A DNA stretch of 64,000 bases. Source: Ulva prolifera. Taxonomy: Eukaryota > Chlorophyta > Ulvophyceae > Ulvales > Ulvaceae. The number at the start of each line of letters is the position of its first letter. Positions within the stretch are counted from its first letter, which is position 1. Below the pieces are notes generated by a model. That model saw only the letters and a program-made list of their open reading frames with translations. It had not been told where the DNA came from and made no database searches. The position numbers and the translations under genes are program-made. Below, in pieces: positions 26,101 to 37,711 of this stretch. The stretch is taken from assembly GCA_023078555.1 (NCBI GenBank), contig CM041199.1, positions 6,763,315 to 6,827,314 on the forward strand, in the 5' to 3' direction.

Positions 26101-26705
26101 CTCCGTTGCATCTTTGTTGGGGAAAGTTGGTGCATGCTGTTGGCCAGAATGATGGTCCACGAAAATACAATCTAGACAGCGAATTAGAGATGGCCAAGCC
26201 CTGAGGCTGCCTGAGATCGGGTTTTCAAACTCCAGATGAATCGCTGCAGACGTCGCATCGAGGTAAGCGGTAGGCCGGGCACGTCAGCCGTGTCGCTGGT
26301 GCAGGAAGTGGCCCCGAAAACGAGCAGAAACATCGCGGCTGGAAGGTGAAGAAGCCGGCATCAGCTGGCCAACGCCGACTCTTCAGCAGCCACTCTGGCT
26401 CAGATGATCCGTATTCGGACGGGGCTGGACTCCGTGCGAACCAGGATCAGAGCCGTGGACGCAAGTGGCTGCCCGGAGGAGTCGTGGACGACTTCGCTGC
26501 AGCTGGAGCATGGGCTGCCGACGAAAGCGTCGTGTCTGACTGCCAAGTTGACGAGCACGGGCGTCTAATCCGCAAATTGGGCAGGAGGGGCTTGTGGAGA
26601 TCGCCAGGTCCGACATTCCCTCACCATTTGAACGCCTTCGACATCTACATTCTAAGCACAGGAGCTCGAACTCTGGCCATCAAACAATACGTACATGACG
26701 TTTGA
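17112..26705 (+). CDS. Large multi-exon protein, ~1,678 residues, function unknown
   Basis: Fourteen exons join without a phase conflict: 17112-17492, 17586-18568, 18973-19072, 19718-20098, 20415-20582, 21391-21596, 21966-22162, 22605-22732, 23115-23376, 23670-23902, 24222-24508, 24776-26058, 26236-26262, 26305-26705. The N-terminal ~450 residues are Ser/Ala/Pro-rich and probably disordered. The middle (exons 3-9) reads as folded protein, with blocks such as IQFLASSVMAALDGFEG, VLRHETQEWRFVLKDNWM, HSVFQLDLWQLQRELVFG, GGHVIEELRDASGHLLAIAL and VHRLDNAVRVSV. Exon 11 gives VFYVPDGAGGFLEIVDGG. Exon 12 encodes ~430 Gly/Ser/Arg-rich residues with basic clusters (GGSKKKRRGQ). The tail ends in FDIYILSTGARTLAIKQYV. 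Intron 7 needs a GC donor (22163) to stay in phase. Exon 13 is only 27 nt. Exon 2 also reads well in a second frame near 18300-18420, so an alternative structure there is possible. I do not recognise the family. Confidence 0.65.
23571..23600 (+). repeat. 10-bp tandem repeat, three copies
   Basis: TGGAAGGCAC is repeated three times exactly, inside intron 9 of the large plus-strand gene. Confidence 0.9.
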
Positions 26706-27301
26706 ATGCTCATCGTGCTAGAGAAGACATGCACCATCTTGTCCAGGACTTGTCACACGAGTCCTACCAGCTTGAGCACTACAGCATTTCATCTATCTCC
26801 AATCAGAAACTCCATGAATGCATCACAAAGATGGGACAGAGACTCTATTACTCTTGCATGTCGTGTTGCCCCGGATCAACCTAGGCTAACACTCCTCTCA
26901 TTGGGTACCATGTTCGACACACTGCACTCACATTTGGACATTGCTGATAGCATGGAAACGCTAGCACCTGAAACTGCCCGACACTTAAGAACCTCCCACA
27001 TTTCCGTAGCAGAGCACTCTTTACCATTCCACAACATAACAGCAAAATACGTGGTCCATCGCTTGTGACCTGCAGTGCAGATGATAAACTACATACAGAC
27101 ATCGCGGACACTGGTCCACCAAGTGCTCAAAACGTGCCACCTCACCATCCCATGTCCATCTGAAAACGTCCCGAAACACTGTCCTGCCACTGCCAGTCAT
27201 GTGTGGCTACATGGCGTCATCTACGCGACAGCAACCCCATCCCCATGCACAGCAACCACCCCCCGCCGAGGCGGCCGTGCGGCAACGTTCGTGCATCTGC
27301 C
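26706..27301. other. Convergent intergenic region
   Basis: It lies between the 3' ends of the plus-strand gene (stop 26703-26705) and the minus-strand gene (stop near 27302). It presumably holds both 3' UTRs. No further gene was seen, and no polyadenylation signal could be fixed. Confidence 0.45.
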
Positions 27302-30051
27302 TCATCCCTGCTTCCGTGCCCCGCTCTCCGGCGCACGCACGCCCGCCGAGGCGGCGATGACGCAGCACAGGGCCGCGGCCACGATGCCAAAGTGCAGAGA
27401 CGGCAGTGGGCCGGGGGCGTTGGCCGCCGCGAGCAGCGCGACATTCGAGGCTTCAGGAAGTGCCGCGAAAGGCAGGACGCTCTCGACGAGACCGTGGGGT
27501 GCTGCGCCGCTGTTGCTGCCAGCATGCACGAGGTGATCACCTGCAGCGTTCAAAAGCTGAGCAACGCTGCTCACGCGATGCGCAGAGGCGACACTGACGC
27601 GCGGTCTTGTCGTAGTCAACACTCACCCCCCCCACCAGATCAGTCACGCAGAGGGCACACTGTACTCTTCGAGGCAAGATAACAAAACGCTAACCGCAAC
27701 AATAACAAAACGCTGACCGATACGGCCGTGGACGGGGGCAGCGCATGGTTGAGACAAATTACACGGCCTGATTACATGGCCCGCTGCAAGGGCCTCGCAC
27801 AGATGGAGTACTGTGCTTGGGTCGCACACACACCTTGTGCAATCTCACGGCTCACCGTAATGCGAGGATGCCGCGCCATGATCGGCACGGCATCCTCCGG
27901 CGACGAGAAGCCCATCGGGCGCTGGGGGTAGCCCTGCGGTGCGCCCCTGTAGCCGTACTGTGCATCCGGCGGTGGCGGACCTGGAGGCGGCGCCCCGTAG
28001 TACCCGCCCTGTGGCGGCTGCTGGTACTGCCGCGCATATGCTTCGGGAGGGGGGGGCTCGTACGCGCTCGGCGCTGTGAAGCCGCTGTAGCTGGAGCCGC
28101 TGTAGCTAGAACCGTACGCCGGCGGCGTTTGCCGGTCAGTGTACTCGGTGATGCCGGCAGGCACGGCGGCGCGCTGCTGCTGCATGCCGCCGTCAATGCC
28201 GGGGTACCGCAGCTCGCCACCACTGGGGCGGCCTCCGCCACCGCCGCCGCCACCCTGCCGAGCATGGCGCTCAAACTCGGGGTAGCCCGGCGACAGCAAC
28301 TCGATCCCGGGGTAGCTCGTCTCGTCCTGCTGGCCGCTGGCGGGGTAGTTTCCGGGGAGCGGGCTGCCGTACGACGTCTGGCCGCCGTAGTTGCCGTTGC
28401 CGCCGAAGCCGGATCCACCGTTGTACGCATTACCGTACGCGAACGAGCTCATGTCTTCCGGCATGTTGCCCGCGGGCGCGCGCGCCTTGTATGTATAGTC
28501 GGGGGGCGGAGGCGCAGACCGGCGCGGAGCCGGCGGGGCAGAATAGTTTCCTCCACCGTAGAACTGCCCGGGATCGGCCTGGGGAGCCGGCGCGCTGCGG
28601 TAGCCGCCGCCCGGCTGCTGAGGCGAGCCGCCGCTGTACTGCCCCGGAGGCGGAGCGCCGTAGTACTGCTGCTGCTGGCCGTAACCGCCGCCGCCGCCGT
28701 ACTGATAGGAGGGTGGCGGTGGGGGCGGGGCAGGGGCTGCGTATCCGCCGCCACCGGCGGGTCCGCCGCCGCCGTAGCCATAGCTGGAGGATGGACCGCT
28801 GTAAGATGGACCACCCTGCATTGTGCTGCTATAGTTGCTGTAGCCGCCGCCGCCACCGCCACCGTACCCGCCGCCGCTGTCGATGTGGAGAAGACCCTGC
28901 TGCTGCCCGATTGCAGACGACTCCAGGATGTCCCAGGGGTCATTCTGTGGGGAGCGATATCCCTGCGGTGGGAGGCGAGCTCCAGGGGGGGCATACGGCA
29001 ACGGAGCCCCCGGGGGCACCCGGTACTGATACGGCTGCTGGGGTCCCTGCTGCTGCGGACCGGATGCACGGCTGTACCCGTAGCCGGGGGCCGCCTCCTG
29101 GGGAAGACGCCTGTATCCGTAAGGGTCCGATGGTCCGGACGGCATACCGACGGACTGCGACGATGAGAGTGAGTCAGCGAGAGGGGGAGGGGGGGAGTCG
29201 CAGTTGGACGAGCGGGAGGGGTAGCGGGACTCGTAGTTGGGGCGCACGGGGACGGATTGAGCTGCTGACGAGTACTGCGAGGCTGCCTGTTCGTCGAACT
29301 TGAAGGCGGGGTAGCCGCGGGAGTCCGTGGGGGTCCCAGAGGCGAGGTATGGGCGGGGAGCGTTTGTTGTTGATGAGCTGGGTTGGCCTGTGACGAAGCC
29401 ACCATGATTACCGGGAGACGGCTTGGCGCCAGTAGCAAATGTGTCGTTCACTGCTTTGACACGGACCGGAGTGGAAGGGGCGCTCATCACAGCAGCGACC
29501 TGTGGAGCTACCGTGGCGACTGGTGCATCGGGCTGCGGGCCGGTGTTGACTGTCATTGGAATGGCTTGAGGGACGTTGGCGATGTTGACAGGCCCGATGT
29601 CATCGGAGAGTACCGAGTCAGCCTGGCTCACCTCGACCAGCTCGAGAGAGGCTGTTGATGCACTGGTCTGCGTCGAGGTAGCTTCCTGCGCTGTAGCTGC
29701 CGTGTCCATAACCTTGTGCCGGACAACGACCATCGGCGCGGAGATCAAGGTGCTACCCAGCGGGATTGGATCGAAGCCCGAAATTGCCGGGGACTGACTA
29801 GCTTGAAAATCATCTTCGCTGCAGTCGCGCACGCCCTCGGTGACATTCGCATCTACCGAAGACACGGTGCGCTCCAAGCGGGTCGCATCGACAATGCCAC
29901 CGGCAGAGTCGTCCGAGACATGTAGATTTGTTGACACTGCCTCAGCGATGTGGTCTGCCAGCGCATTGTCATCTGTTTCACCTGAGAATACATCAGTGCC
30001 AGCTCGAGGAGGTGCACAACGATGCCTGACTCGCACTGCTGCAACTCCCAT
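27302..30051 (-). CDS. Tyr/Gly/Pro-rich low-complexity protein with C-terminal membrane segment
   Basis: Two minus-strand exons, 30051-27856 and 27556-27302, give 816 residues. The first 280 residues are mixed and acidic (FSGETDDNALADHIAEAVS). Residues ~280-720 are dominated by Tyr, Gly, Pro, Gln and Ser, with runs such as GGGYGGGGGGGYSNYS and YGGGGGYGQQQQYYG, a composition typical of prion-like or phase-separating regions. The second exon, joined in phase 0 after ATTACG/GTGAGC, encodes a helical segment and then LHFGIVAAALCCVIAASAGV (about residues 786-805), a good transmembrane helix only ~11 residues from the end. This suggests a tail-anchored membrane protein facing the cytosol. The long exon is certain as an open frame. 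The exon 2 link rests on one plausible acceptor (CTCAG/CTTTTG). An upstream first exon beginning near 30153 is also possible. Confidence 0.6.
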
Positions 30052-31219
30052 TCTGGCATGAGCCCCACCAGGAAAGGCCTGCAAAGCGTCGATAATTGTT
30101 CAGAGGATCAGCGTCGGCGAAAGTACTATTTTTTGGAGTCAAGAACGTCATCATCGCGATTTCGAATTGTGTGAACAGCAAGGCGTCGCCTTACAAAGAA
30201 CAGCAACATCGCGCATGCGCATGCGGCAAGATGTGTTGAGTTCGTAATGGTCGATTCCATGTACTGTACCGTGCCATGCACATCTGACATCCACTGATTC
30301 AGAACTGATCAGCTAGAAAGAACTACTGAGTTGCGTGCTTGCAATCTAAACTACCTTGAGAACTTCGAAAAAGTTCATCTTACAAACGTGATAAAGTTTC
30401 TTTATGAAGAAAACGAAAAGTTGATGACTACGTCGAAATGCAACACTGCGGGTTGGGCAGGGCAAGCGCAGGCCAACAACATCGGAACAAGATGAAGCAC
30501 GAACGCACCAGCATTGACTGCATGCTTCTTAGATGTTGAAATACGGATTGAGGACCGGGGAATCAACCAACAAAAAAGCTACTGCCAGTGGCGTAAACGT
30601 GCAACTGGCGCCCGCCAGAAACTTTGCGCAGTATGAGCGGATCTCGGCAAAGCGGAAGGCCAGATTATGATACTATCTTTGACGTGTCAATGCCAGTGAC
30701 TCAAGCGCTACTGCCGTTGCGGAGTGCGTCCGTGCTCACGTGCTGCTGAAGCCAACGGGAAAGGTGCTATTGCAGTCAGGCAGCTGAACTGACTCTGACA
30801 AGCACAGCGACGGGGACAATGTATTTGAAACAAAGACTTCGTTGATCCTCGTGCAGAGTTGAAGGCATAAATGTGGATTCCACCTCGGAAAGGCAAAATG
30901 TGCTGGGGATGGCCACAAGGGCATTTGCGCCAGCTAGACTCTCGCGGTTTTTAGACATGTTAACCCATACGCAACATCCTTGAAAGCGCACGCTGCTATA
31001 GCATTCGAAGTAGCTGTAGGGTACCTCCTAGCAGAGTTGAGGAAGCTCCCGCCAGTGCGATCATCCTTCGCTTTGGCGGGAGTCGATGGTGATGTGGTGT
31101 TCATGGCCTGTGAAGAGCGAGCTTGTCACCAGCCGCAAAGTTGTTCTGCGTCACTTTAACACTTTACTGTTAAAGGTCGGTTTGCGGTCCTGTAGCCTGT
31201 CCTTTGCTGCGGTGACATC
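30052..31219. promoter_or_regulatory. Divergent, AT-richer intergenic region
   Basis: Visibly lower GC than the flanking genes, and located between a minus-strand and a plus-strand gene, so it should contain both promoters. No coding exon was supported. 5' exons of either gene could be hidden here. Confidence 0.4.
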
Positions 31220-34200
31220 GTGCACGCGCGTGGTGCAGGAGCAGCTGCGCCATGGACAGCTCTGCAACATGACTTGGAGCCCAGCGTGCTCATCAGCCTG
31301 CTGCGCAACGAAGATGCTACTTCGTTCAACAAATGGATATCTCAAGCGGGCGGCGGATGGGAAGCCATGCCTCCCGGGCTGGCAGACGCAGATGCATTCA
31401 ACGTGGACCAGGAAAGGCGTCCCCACGGAGTGCGACGGCGTGCGCAGGAGCCCCCGGTGCGCAGCGACTGCAGATTCCTCGATACAAGCGCGCGCTTCGC
31501 CTGCGTGCATCACGTGCCTGCATCTGCACGTGAACAGCCCAAAGCACAGTCCCGTTTAAAGGCACACTTTGGCAAGCTTGACCTGGCTCTGCATCTGGCT
31601 CTGCATCTGGCTCCGCAGTCGGGATACTCGTGCAGTGTGTGTTCCTACGGCCGTTGCGGCTGCAGATTGCGACCGACCCCTCCCTTCATGTGCGTGCATC
31701 TGAGCAATCGCAACCCTACTCGTGACAGCAGCAGCAATGCGATCACATACACCCACGCTTCCACTGCTACAGGAGGTCGTCGCGCAGCGCATCAAGGAGC
31801 GGTCGGAGCAGGCGGCAGCGCGGCTCCGTGCCGCACGAGCGATGCTCTTCCGCCAGCTCCAGGAGCGCCTCCCCGGCACTGTCATCGACGACGCCTTCCT
31901 GCGCCACACCGCCCACCTCCCACCGGAGGCCGTCGCGGCGGTGGCGCAGGGAGCGCTGTCTCCCGCAGCCGCCGCCGCCGTCGCCGCGGACGTTGCGGCC
32001 GGCACTGCGGGCGGCGTGGCCGGCGTCCTGGCGCCCCCCAGCCACGCTTCGCCTGCACAGCGCCGCTCTGCCTTGCTGAAGGACCTCCTCTCAACCCACC
32101 AGGTACTCCTGCTACTCATCCTGCGATCCTGCACTGAAACGGGATGCGCACACGTCTGCTCCACCGTGGCGGTCAGGCAACAGCCACATCCACGGAGTTG
32201 CCAAAGCCTGATTCTCGTATCTGGACTGCTGTGGAAACGCTGCACTGGAGTCGCCGCGTGCACACCCGTCGTTGTGACCCATATGCGCGCCACCAAACCA
32301 CGACCTTCGAGTTCCATCGACTCGTGTCATTGCATCTGTTGGGTGGTGTGCCAGGATGGCCGGCGTATATATCACATGTGTCTGTAGACCCAGGAGAGTG
32401 CATGCATGCGCAGGCAGAGCTGGAGGCGAGCTTCCGCGTGGACGGCGCGCGGCTGTCGCTGCAGCGGGAGTCGCGCCCGCCCCGCAACCGCCGCTCCACC
32501 AGCCCCCCCACCCACCATGGCCGGCCAGGTGGGCAGCCCCACATTGACCTTCATCGATCTTGTGCAACCAGCCGTTCGGGTGATGGGGACAGAGTCACGA
32601 TGACTTATCCATCACTGCCTATGACTGTGTTAGTGAGTCATCCCCGCTTTTGCCTGGGCAGCCCATGCCAAGGCCTGTGGCAGGGTTTGCCGGCTCACAT
32701 GGGTACATGTGAGATGTCAGATGGTGTCCCATGTGTGATGTCAGATTGTGTCCCATGTGAGACTTCATGTGCCCATGTTTCTCAGCGCCCCAGTGTGTAT
32801 GTCAAGTTTGAGGCTCCCATCCGGGGAAGCTTGCCTCGTTCGGGAGCACATCTCCGCTTCGCCGTGTGGCTTCTGGTGCAGTCCAAGCTGCGGTCATGTT
32901 GCATCAGCACCACACATTCGCTTTGTGAGAAATTGAAACAGCAGTGCGTGCGAACTTCGTTTGGCACTGGAGAAGGCCGTGTAAACTGTGCACTGTTGTC
33001 CAAGGGTGCTTCCAGGTGCTTGACCCCTTCGGCATGCGGTTCTGGTTGCCCGATGTGATCAAGGCCTGATATGGACGTGGCTGAGTAAAGCCATGTTTAC
33101 CTAACTCGACACACGAAGGTGGTGCATAGACTGCATTGAAGCAGCTGGGGTGACCCCAGATTATTTTTTGTGTATTGGGGCTGTGCTGCTTTGTTTGTGT
33201 CATAGGGTGTGGCAGGTTCTGGGCTGTGCCCGCAGTGCTACCTGCCTCCCTGAAAGAATCCTGGTGACTCATGCAGGCTTCACCATGCATTACCACCCCG
33301 CCGTGGCAACAAGTACACCTTCCGACCAGCTGCAGCCCAACTCAGGCAGCGCGCTGTGGCAGAGGCGCGCCGACTCGCCCCCACCATCGCTCCACTGCAT
33401 GACCCCGGACGCGGCGTTCCCACACCTCGGGCACCCCCTGCTCCCACGTGAACCACTTGTACCCGGCCGTTCTCCAAGCCCGGCTGGAGACGCCGGCCAG
33501 GCGGCGCTAGCCCCCCTCCCAACCCCATCTCCACCTCGCATCGGAACAAGCCCCGAGCGTGTGCGAGCGCCATGGAGCAGCGCTGACACGCGCGGGCCGT
33601 CGCCGATGGCAACCAGGCGGCGCGCCAAGTCTGCGAGTGTCCTGCAGCCGATGCCGGCCACGCGCGGGCGGGCGCGGGGCCGCTCAATGGGGGCACAGAA
33701 GGGGGGTGGGTTTGCCGCGGACGCGATGCACCGTGCCGCGCGGCTACCGCGGGCGCCGGGGGTCAGCCCCCCGGTCCATGAGGAGCCGCTGATGCATGCA
33801 TGGAACCACATGCAGCAGCAGGTGCGCACTATATCCTACATCTCCATCACGTCAAGGCCCCACAAGCAGGCAGTTGTAGTGGGGCGGCTCAGCCACACGT
33901 CTGCAAATGCATACATGCATGCATTGCTGCGAAGATGAGGCTCATCCATGTGCCCATGCATTTGCTTTTCGCCATGGCGTGTACGCTCCTGTTTACGGAG
34001 ACACAGCCTGCGGCCGCACAGCGAGGTGCACGGCAGTGGAGGCGCACGCGGCGGCCCGCGGACATTGCTGATCAGCGGCGTGAGGAGCGTGCGTGCGTGG
34101 CTGCAGGTGCTGTCGCCGCTGCACACGATGCTCGCACACGTCTCCCCCGCCAGCAGCCCGGACCCGGCCTCTGCACTCCCTCCGGAGCAGCAGGAGCGGC

Positions 34201-34748
34201 CGCTGCCGGCAAGTGGCCGCAGCGTGCTCCCGGCCGCGAGGCACCACCGTGACGCACCTGTGCCGCCGATTGACTCGCATGCACCACGGACACGGGGCCC
34301 AGCAGCCGCGGCGGACGCGGACCTCATACTCACATTGGCGAGCGTCGAGGAGGGAGGTGGCGAGAGTGCTCTGCGTGGCGGATCTGCAGAGGCGCCGAGC
34401 GTGGTGGCCCCATGCATCACCGCCATGCGTGCACGCGGCCTGCGGCAGCAGCGCGTGTCCCGGGAGTCCCGCCGCGAGAGCACGGTGCTCAACCTGGACC
34501 TAGCGGCGGGGGGCCTGGGGTCTGCTGGAGCTTCAGCTGACTTTGAGCAGAGGAGCGAGAGCGGGGGGCGTTTGTCTATGCTGGTTAGCCATCGGGCGGG
34601 GAGTGCGGCGGTCGGAGGAGGGCCATTGGGCGGCGCGGGAGCTGTGTTCTTTAGGGAAAGGCTGCGGTCAAGGCAGCCACGGGCGAGTGGGGAGGTCGGC
34701 CTGAACTGCGAGGCGGTGTTTGGTGAGGAACTGGGGCGGGTGGCATGA
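31220..34748 (+). CDS. Unrecognised multi-exon protein (5' end unresolved)
   Basis: Exons with consistent phase: one ending 31456 (start uncertain, acceptor near 31240), then 31773-32102, 32414-32528, 33277-33821 and 34107-34748 (TGA). The parts give at least 610 residues. Exon 1 reads DLEPSVLISLLRNEDATSF and continues as a folded-looking segment. Exon 2 is strongly helical, with EVVAQRIKERSEQAAARLR, then LFRQLQERLPGTVIDDAFL and an Ala-rich stretch ending ALLKDLLSTHQ, so a coiled coil is likely. Exons 4 and 5 are Pro/Arg/Ser-rich and probably disordered, with basic patches (MATRRRAKSASV, ATRGRARGRSMG). No enzyme or DNA-binding motif is recognised. The upstream start could not be fixed, since the nearest ATGs (31086, 31125) are not linked by a good donor. 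Confidence 0.55.
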
Positions 34749-36186
34749 GAGCGTGTACAGGCTGTATGAGCACAGCTCTGGGAAGGACAGAGGCTACAAC
34801 ATACAGTCCTGGACTGAGCCATGCAGTGTCTCTGGAGCACTATCAGGACAAGTCTTTCAAGCGCGGCTGATTGCAGAGGCAGGTCCACCGGTCGTACATG
34901 CAAACTGATCTGGAGTCAGAGACTCACAGTGGAGTGGTCGATGATCACACCGCTGCAGCCGGAGGCCTGGGCGGCCGCAGCAGCCTGGGCAGCGACTGGT
35001 AGCACCGCCTCTGCCACCACCTCAGCACCCAGCGTGCATGTGTTGCCGTTGCACACGGCCGTGCCGTTTGCCAGCGTTCCAGCGTTCGTGGGGTAAGATA
35101 TGGCACATCTGGTCACAATCAGTGGCATCACAGCAACCTAGGCGGCTGTGCAGGGCTGCAGATGAGAAGGCCTGGGCACTGTGAACGATTCAACTATGCA
35201 GAAGGCCACAGAAAACACATTTGCAAGGACCGCAAGAAGGTGATGCACGCAGAGTGTGTCACTAGTGGCAGACTGGCATCGAGAAATGCAATGATTCATC
35301 GTCTGGATTACAGATGCAGGGCCTGTTCGCAAGTCTGGCACCGGAGAAAGTGGTTCTGGGCACATTTGGTGTGCATTCTTGTGTACTGGTTTGTGCCCGT
35401 CATCAGCTACTGAGCTGTGCCTTGGCTGCTGTCATATCGCCAACTGGCTCTGCGAAGAAATGTATATCCACGACGTGGATTGACTCTCAACAGAGTTAGA
35501 GCTGGCGCATGTGAATGCACTCCTGTCCTGCTTTTGAAGATCTGTAATTGATCCAATGACAAACGCCATGCTCTTCAGCCACTAAGAAGTGCTCCATCAT
35601 GAAATACTGGAGACGTGTACTCCCAACGTTGCCGCCATTCGACATCATATTTCTCTCAAAGTTACCAAGCAATTGTCGATTCCGGAGCGATTCTGGTGTC
35701 AGTGCTCTGCATCGCTTCAAGCACAGGCTCGCAGTCCTACATGCCGCACGCATGCTATCTGACATCCCCCATGTGCTGAGCTCAAGCAGAGAATTGTTTG
35801 ACAGCACCTGCTTGCTGCAGCAAATGCTGTAACGTTGGCGCACCGCCAAAGAAACAACTCCATCATGTCCGAGCTTGTAAATGGACAGCCGGGAATGGTG
35901 CAGCTCAGGGAGCGCGACGCTGCATGTTCTGCGGAGCTGGGTGGCCAAGGGCACCATCGCTGTGAGGCTTGCTGACCTGTTTTCGAAGATGTGAAGCACT
36001 TACAGCCTGAATTTCCTGCATGTAGACGAGTGGGAGGTCAATGGAATGCTCACACTTATCTGTTGCGAGGTTTCATCTTTCGAAAGGCATCGTGCGCGCC
36101 AGATTTACATGTTTCTTTGCACTGGCGCACTCACGCATATGACGCAACAACGTACCTAGATTAAGTTGACGCTCATCATTGGATCG
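34749..36186. other. Intergenic region with two doubtful open frames
   Basis: A minus-strand frame at 35131-34916 reads like protein (NAGTLANGTAVCNGNTCTLG, then an Ala-rich helix) and meets a good donor (ACT/GTGAGT), but no partner exon was found. A + frame at 35599-35832 (77 codons, ATG start) overlaps a longer - frame. None is reliable. The right part must hold the promoter of the HEI10-like gene. Confidence 0.3.
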
Positions 36187-37711
36187 ATGGGACTTGGCGG
36201 GATCCGATGCAACAAGTGTGGCTCAGAGATAGAGGACGGCTCGCAAGTCCTGACGACAGCTTGCATGCACTGCTTCTGTCTAGGTACGAGCCAGAACAGT
36301 AAATAATCACACGATTCGACATTGACTGTTGTCAACACCGACTTCGCGTTGCAGAGTGCGCGAATTCAATCTGCCAGGGAGATAACACTTGCACGGTCTG
36401 TGGAGAGAAGCTTGACGCAGAAAATGTGAGTGTCGAACTATGTGGCAATTCCGACTCAGATGTCTTCAGCCTGCGTGGAGCGCTGCCAGCTGATGTGATC
36501 ATGGTGCGTTCTTCTGTGCTGGTTGACATAATTCCCAATTGCGCATGCTGCTGAGGCTTGCGCTCTCTCTATGATGGTGAGCAGAGTCAAGCTTCTTTTC
36601 AGGTTGTCTCTGATGCGCTTGTGTTCAACGAGACGCAAAGGCACTTGGCAATGCAAGCTCACACGAAAGCACACAAAGACAGGCACAAGGGCTTAGTGGA
36701 GAGCAGCAAAGCCAAGATGGCCCAGGCATGCTTTTTCACTTGATTCTCAAAGAACTTTGCCACATGTGAACGTCATGTTTGGGCCCTGTCACTTGCGCGT
36801 GACCTGCTCGTGCACTGCAGATGCACGACGCGTACAAGAAGTTGGTGTCGAAAGTGAAGGCAGTTGCCCAAGAAAAGTCTTCCAAGACCGAAATGCTGGA
36901 AGAGCTGCGGAGTAAGGCCCAAGAGCACTCACGGTGCCTCTCTTACATTCCAATGACTGTCAGTTTGATGAATGCCAGCTTGTTTTGCTCCGGCTCTACA
37001 CTGGGTGATACGACACACCGTCAGATGGTATTGAAAACCAAATCCACATAATGGATTCGAACTGTTGACGTGATGTTGGTGCAATAACACTGTACTGCTT
37101 CAAACAATCAGTGAATGCCCTGCTGGCCTGCGTTTGCAGTGTTGGTAGAAAGGATGTGATTTCCGTACAGGATTTGCCGCAAACTTCAAGAGCAGCTCAA
37201 CGCCTGTCAACAGAGATCCGTTGTCATGAGGCAACAGACTGGCATGACAGCTGGCATATCACCAACGTCTTCCGGGGCAGGACGATTACCATCGCTCATA
37301 CCCCCTTCCAGTCACCACTCTCAACCTCATGGGCAACACAACGCACTGGTGCCATTTGGCGGCGTTGGAAGCCACATTGGCCTGCAAAAAGGCCAAGCCG
37401 CTCCGTCAGGCAGGCATTCAGGTCTGTCAAACACGCACTTTCGGCTCCAGGGACACAGGAACGGAGCAGGTGGTGTCATGGCAACATCACCCACATTCCT
37501 CGGGAACGGTGCCAGTCCATCAGAACTAAATCTTTCCTCTGTGTCTGCACCAAGCGGGCTTTCAGGACTGTCCGGCATGCTCTTTGAGGGTCACAATGGA
37601 CCATCACGTGCACCACATGGAGTCCCTGATAAGTCCTCTCACAAGCGCCAACGTCACAGCTCTGGATCTCATGGATCTCTATCAGACCTGATCAAGTCTC
37701 GCCGCAAGTGA
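36187..37711 (+). CDS. HEI10: HEI10/CCNB1IP1-like meiotic RING-finger protein
   Basis: Five exons in consistent phase: 36187-36283, 36355-36503, 36603-36725, 36821-36933, 37171-37711; 340 residues. Residues 8-48 form a complete C3HC4 RING: Cys8, Cys11, Cys26, His28, Cys31, Cys34, Cys45, Cys48. A helical region follows (MAQMHDAYKKLVSKVKAVAQ, then RKLQEQLNACQQR), predicted as a coiled coil. A Ser/Gly/His-rich tail ends HGSLSDLIKSRRK. This order (N-terminal RING with IRCNKC start, coiled coil, Ser-rich tail, ~300 residues) matches the HEI10/CCNB1IP1/Zip3 group, SUMO/ubiquitin ligase-type proteins that mark crossover sites on meiotic chromosomes. That role is family knowledge, not shown here. Intron 3 uses a GC donor (CAG/GCATGC at 36726) fixed by phase. 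The stop is followed by the convergent WD40 gene. Confidence 0.85.

Noticed and set aside
24745..26160. Alternative frames on both strands over exon 12 of the large gene
   Set aside because: Only the frame joined in phase to exons 11 and 13 continues. The others are composition shadows.
17112..26705. Assignment of the large gene to a flagellar SPAG17/PF6-like or VPS13-like family
   Set aside because: Only vague compositional resemblance. No diagnostic motif could be pointed to.
27817..29303. Plus-strand frames of 270-449 codons opposite the Tyr/Gly-rich gene
   Set aside because: They arise from the low-complexity composition of the minus-strand exon and show Arg/Ala/Val repeats without motifs.
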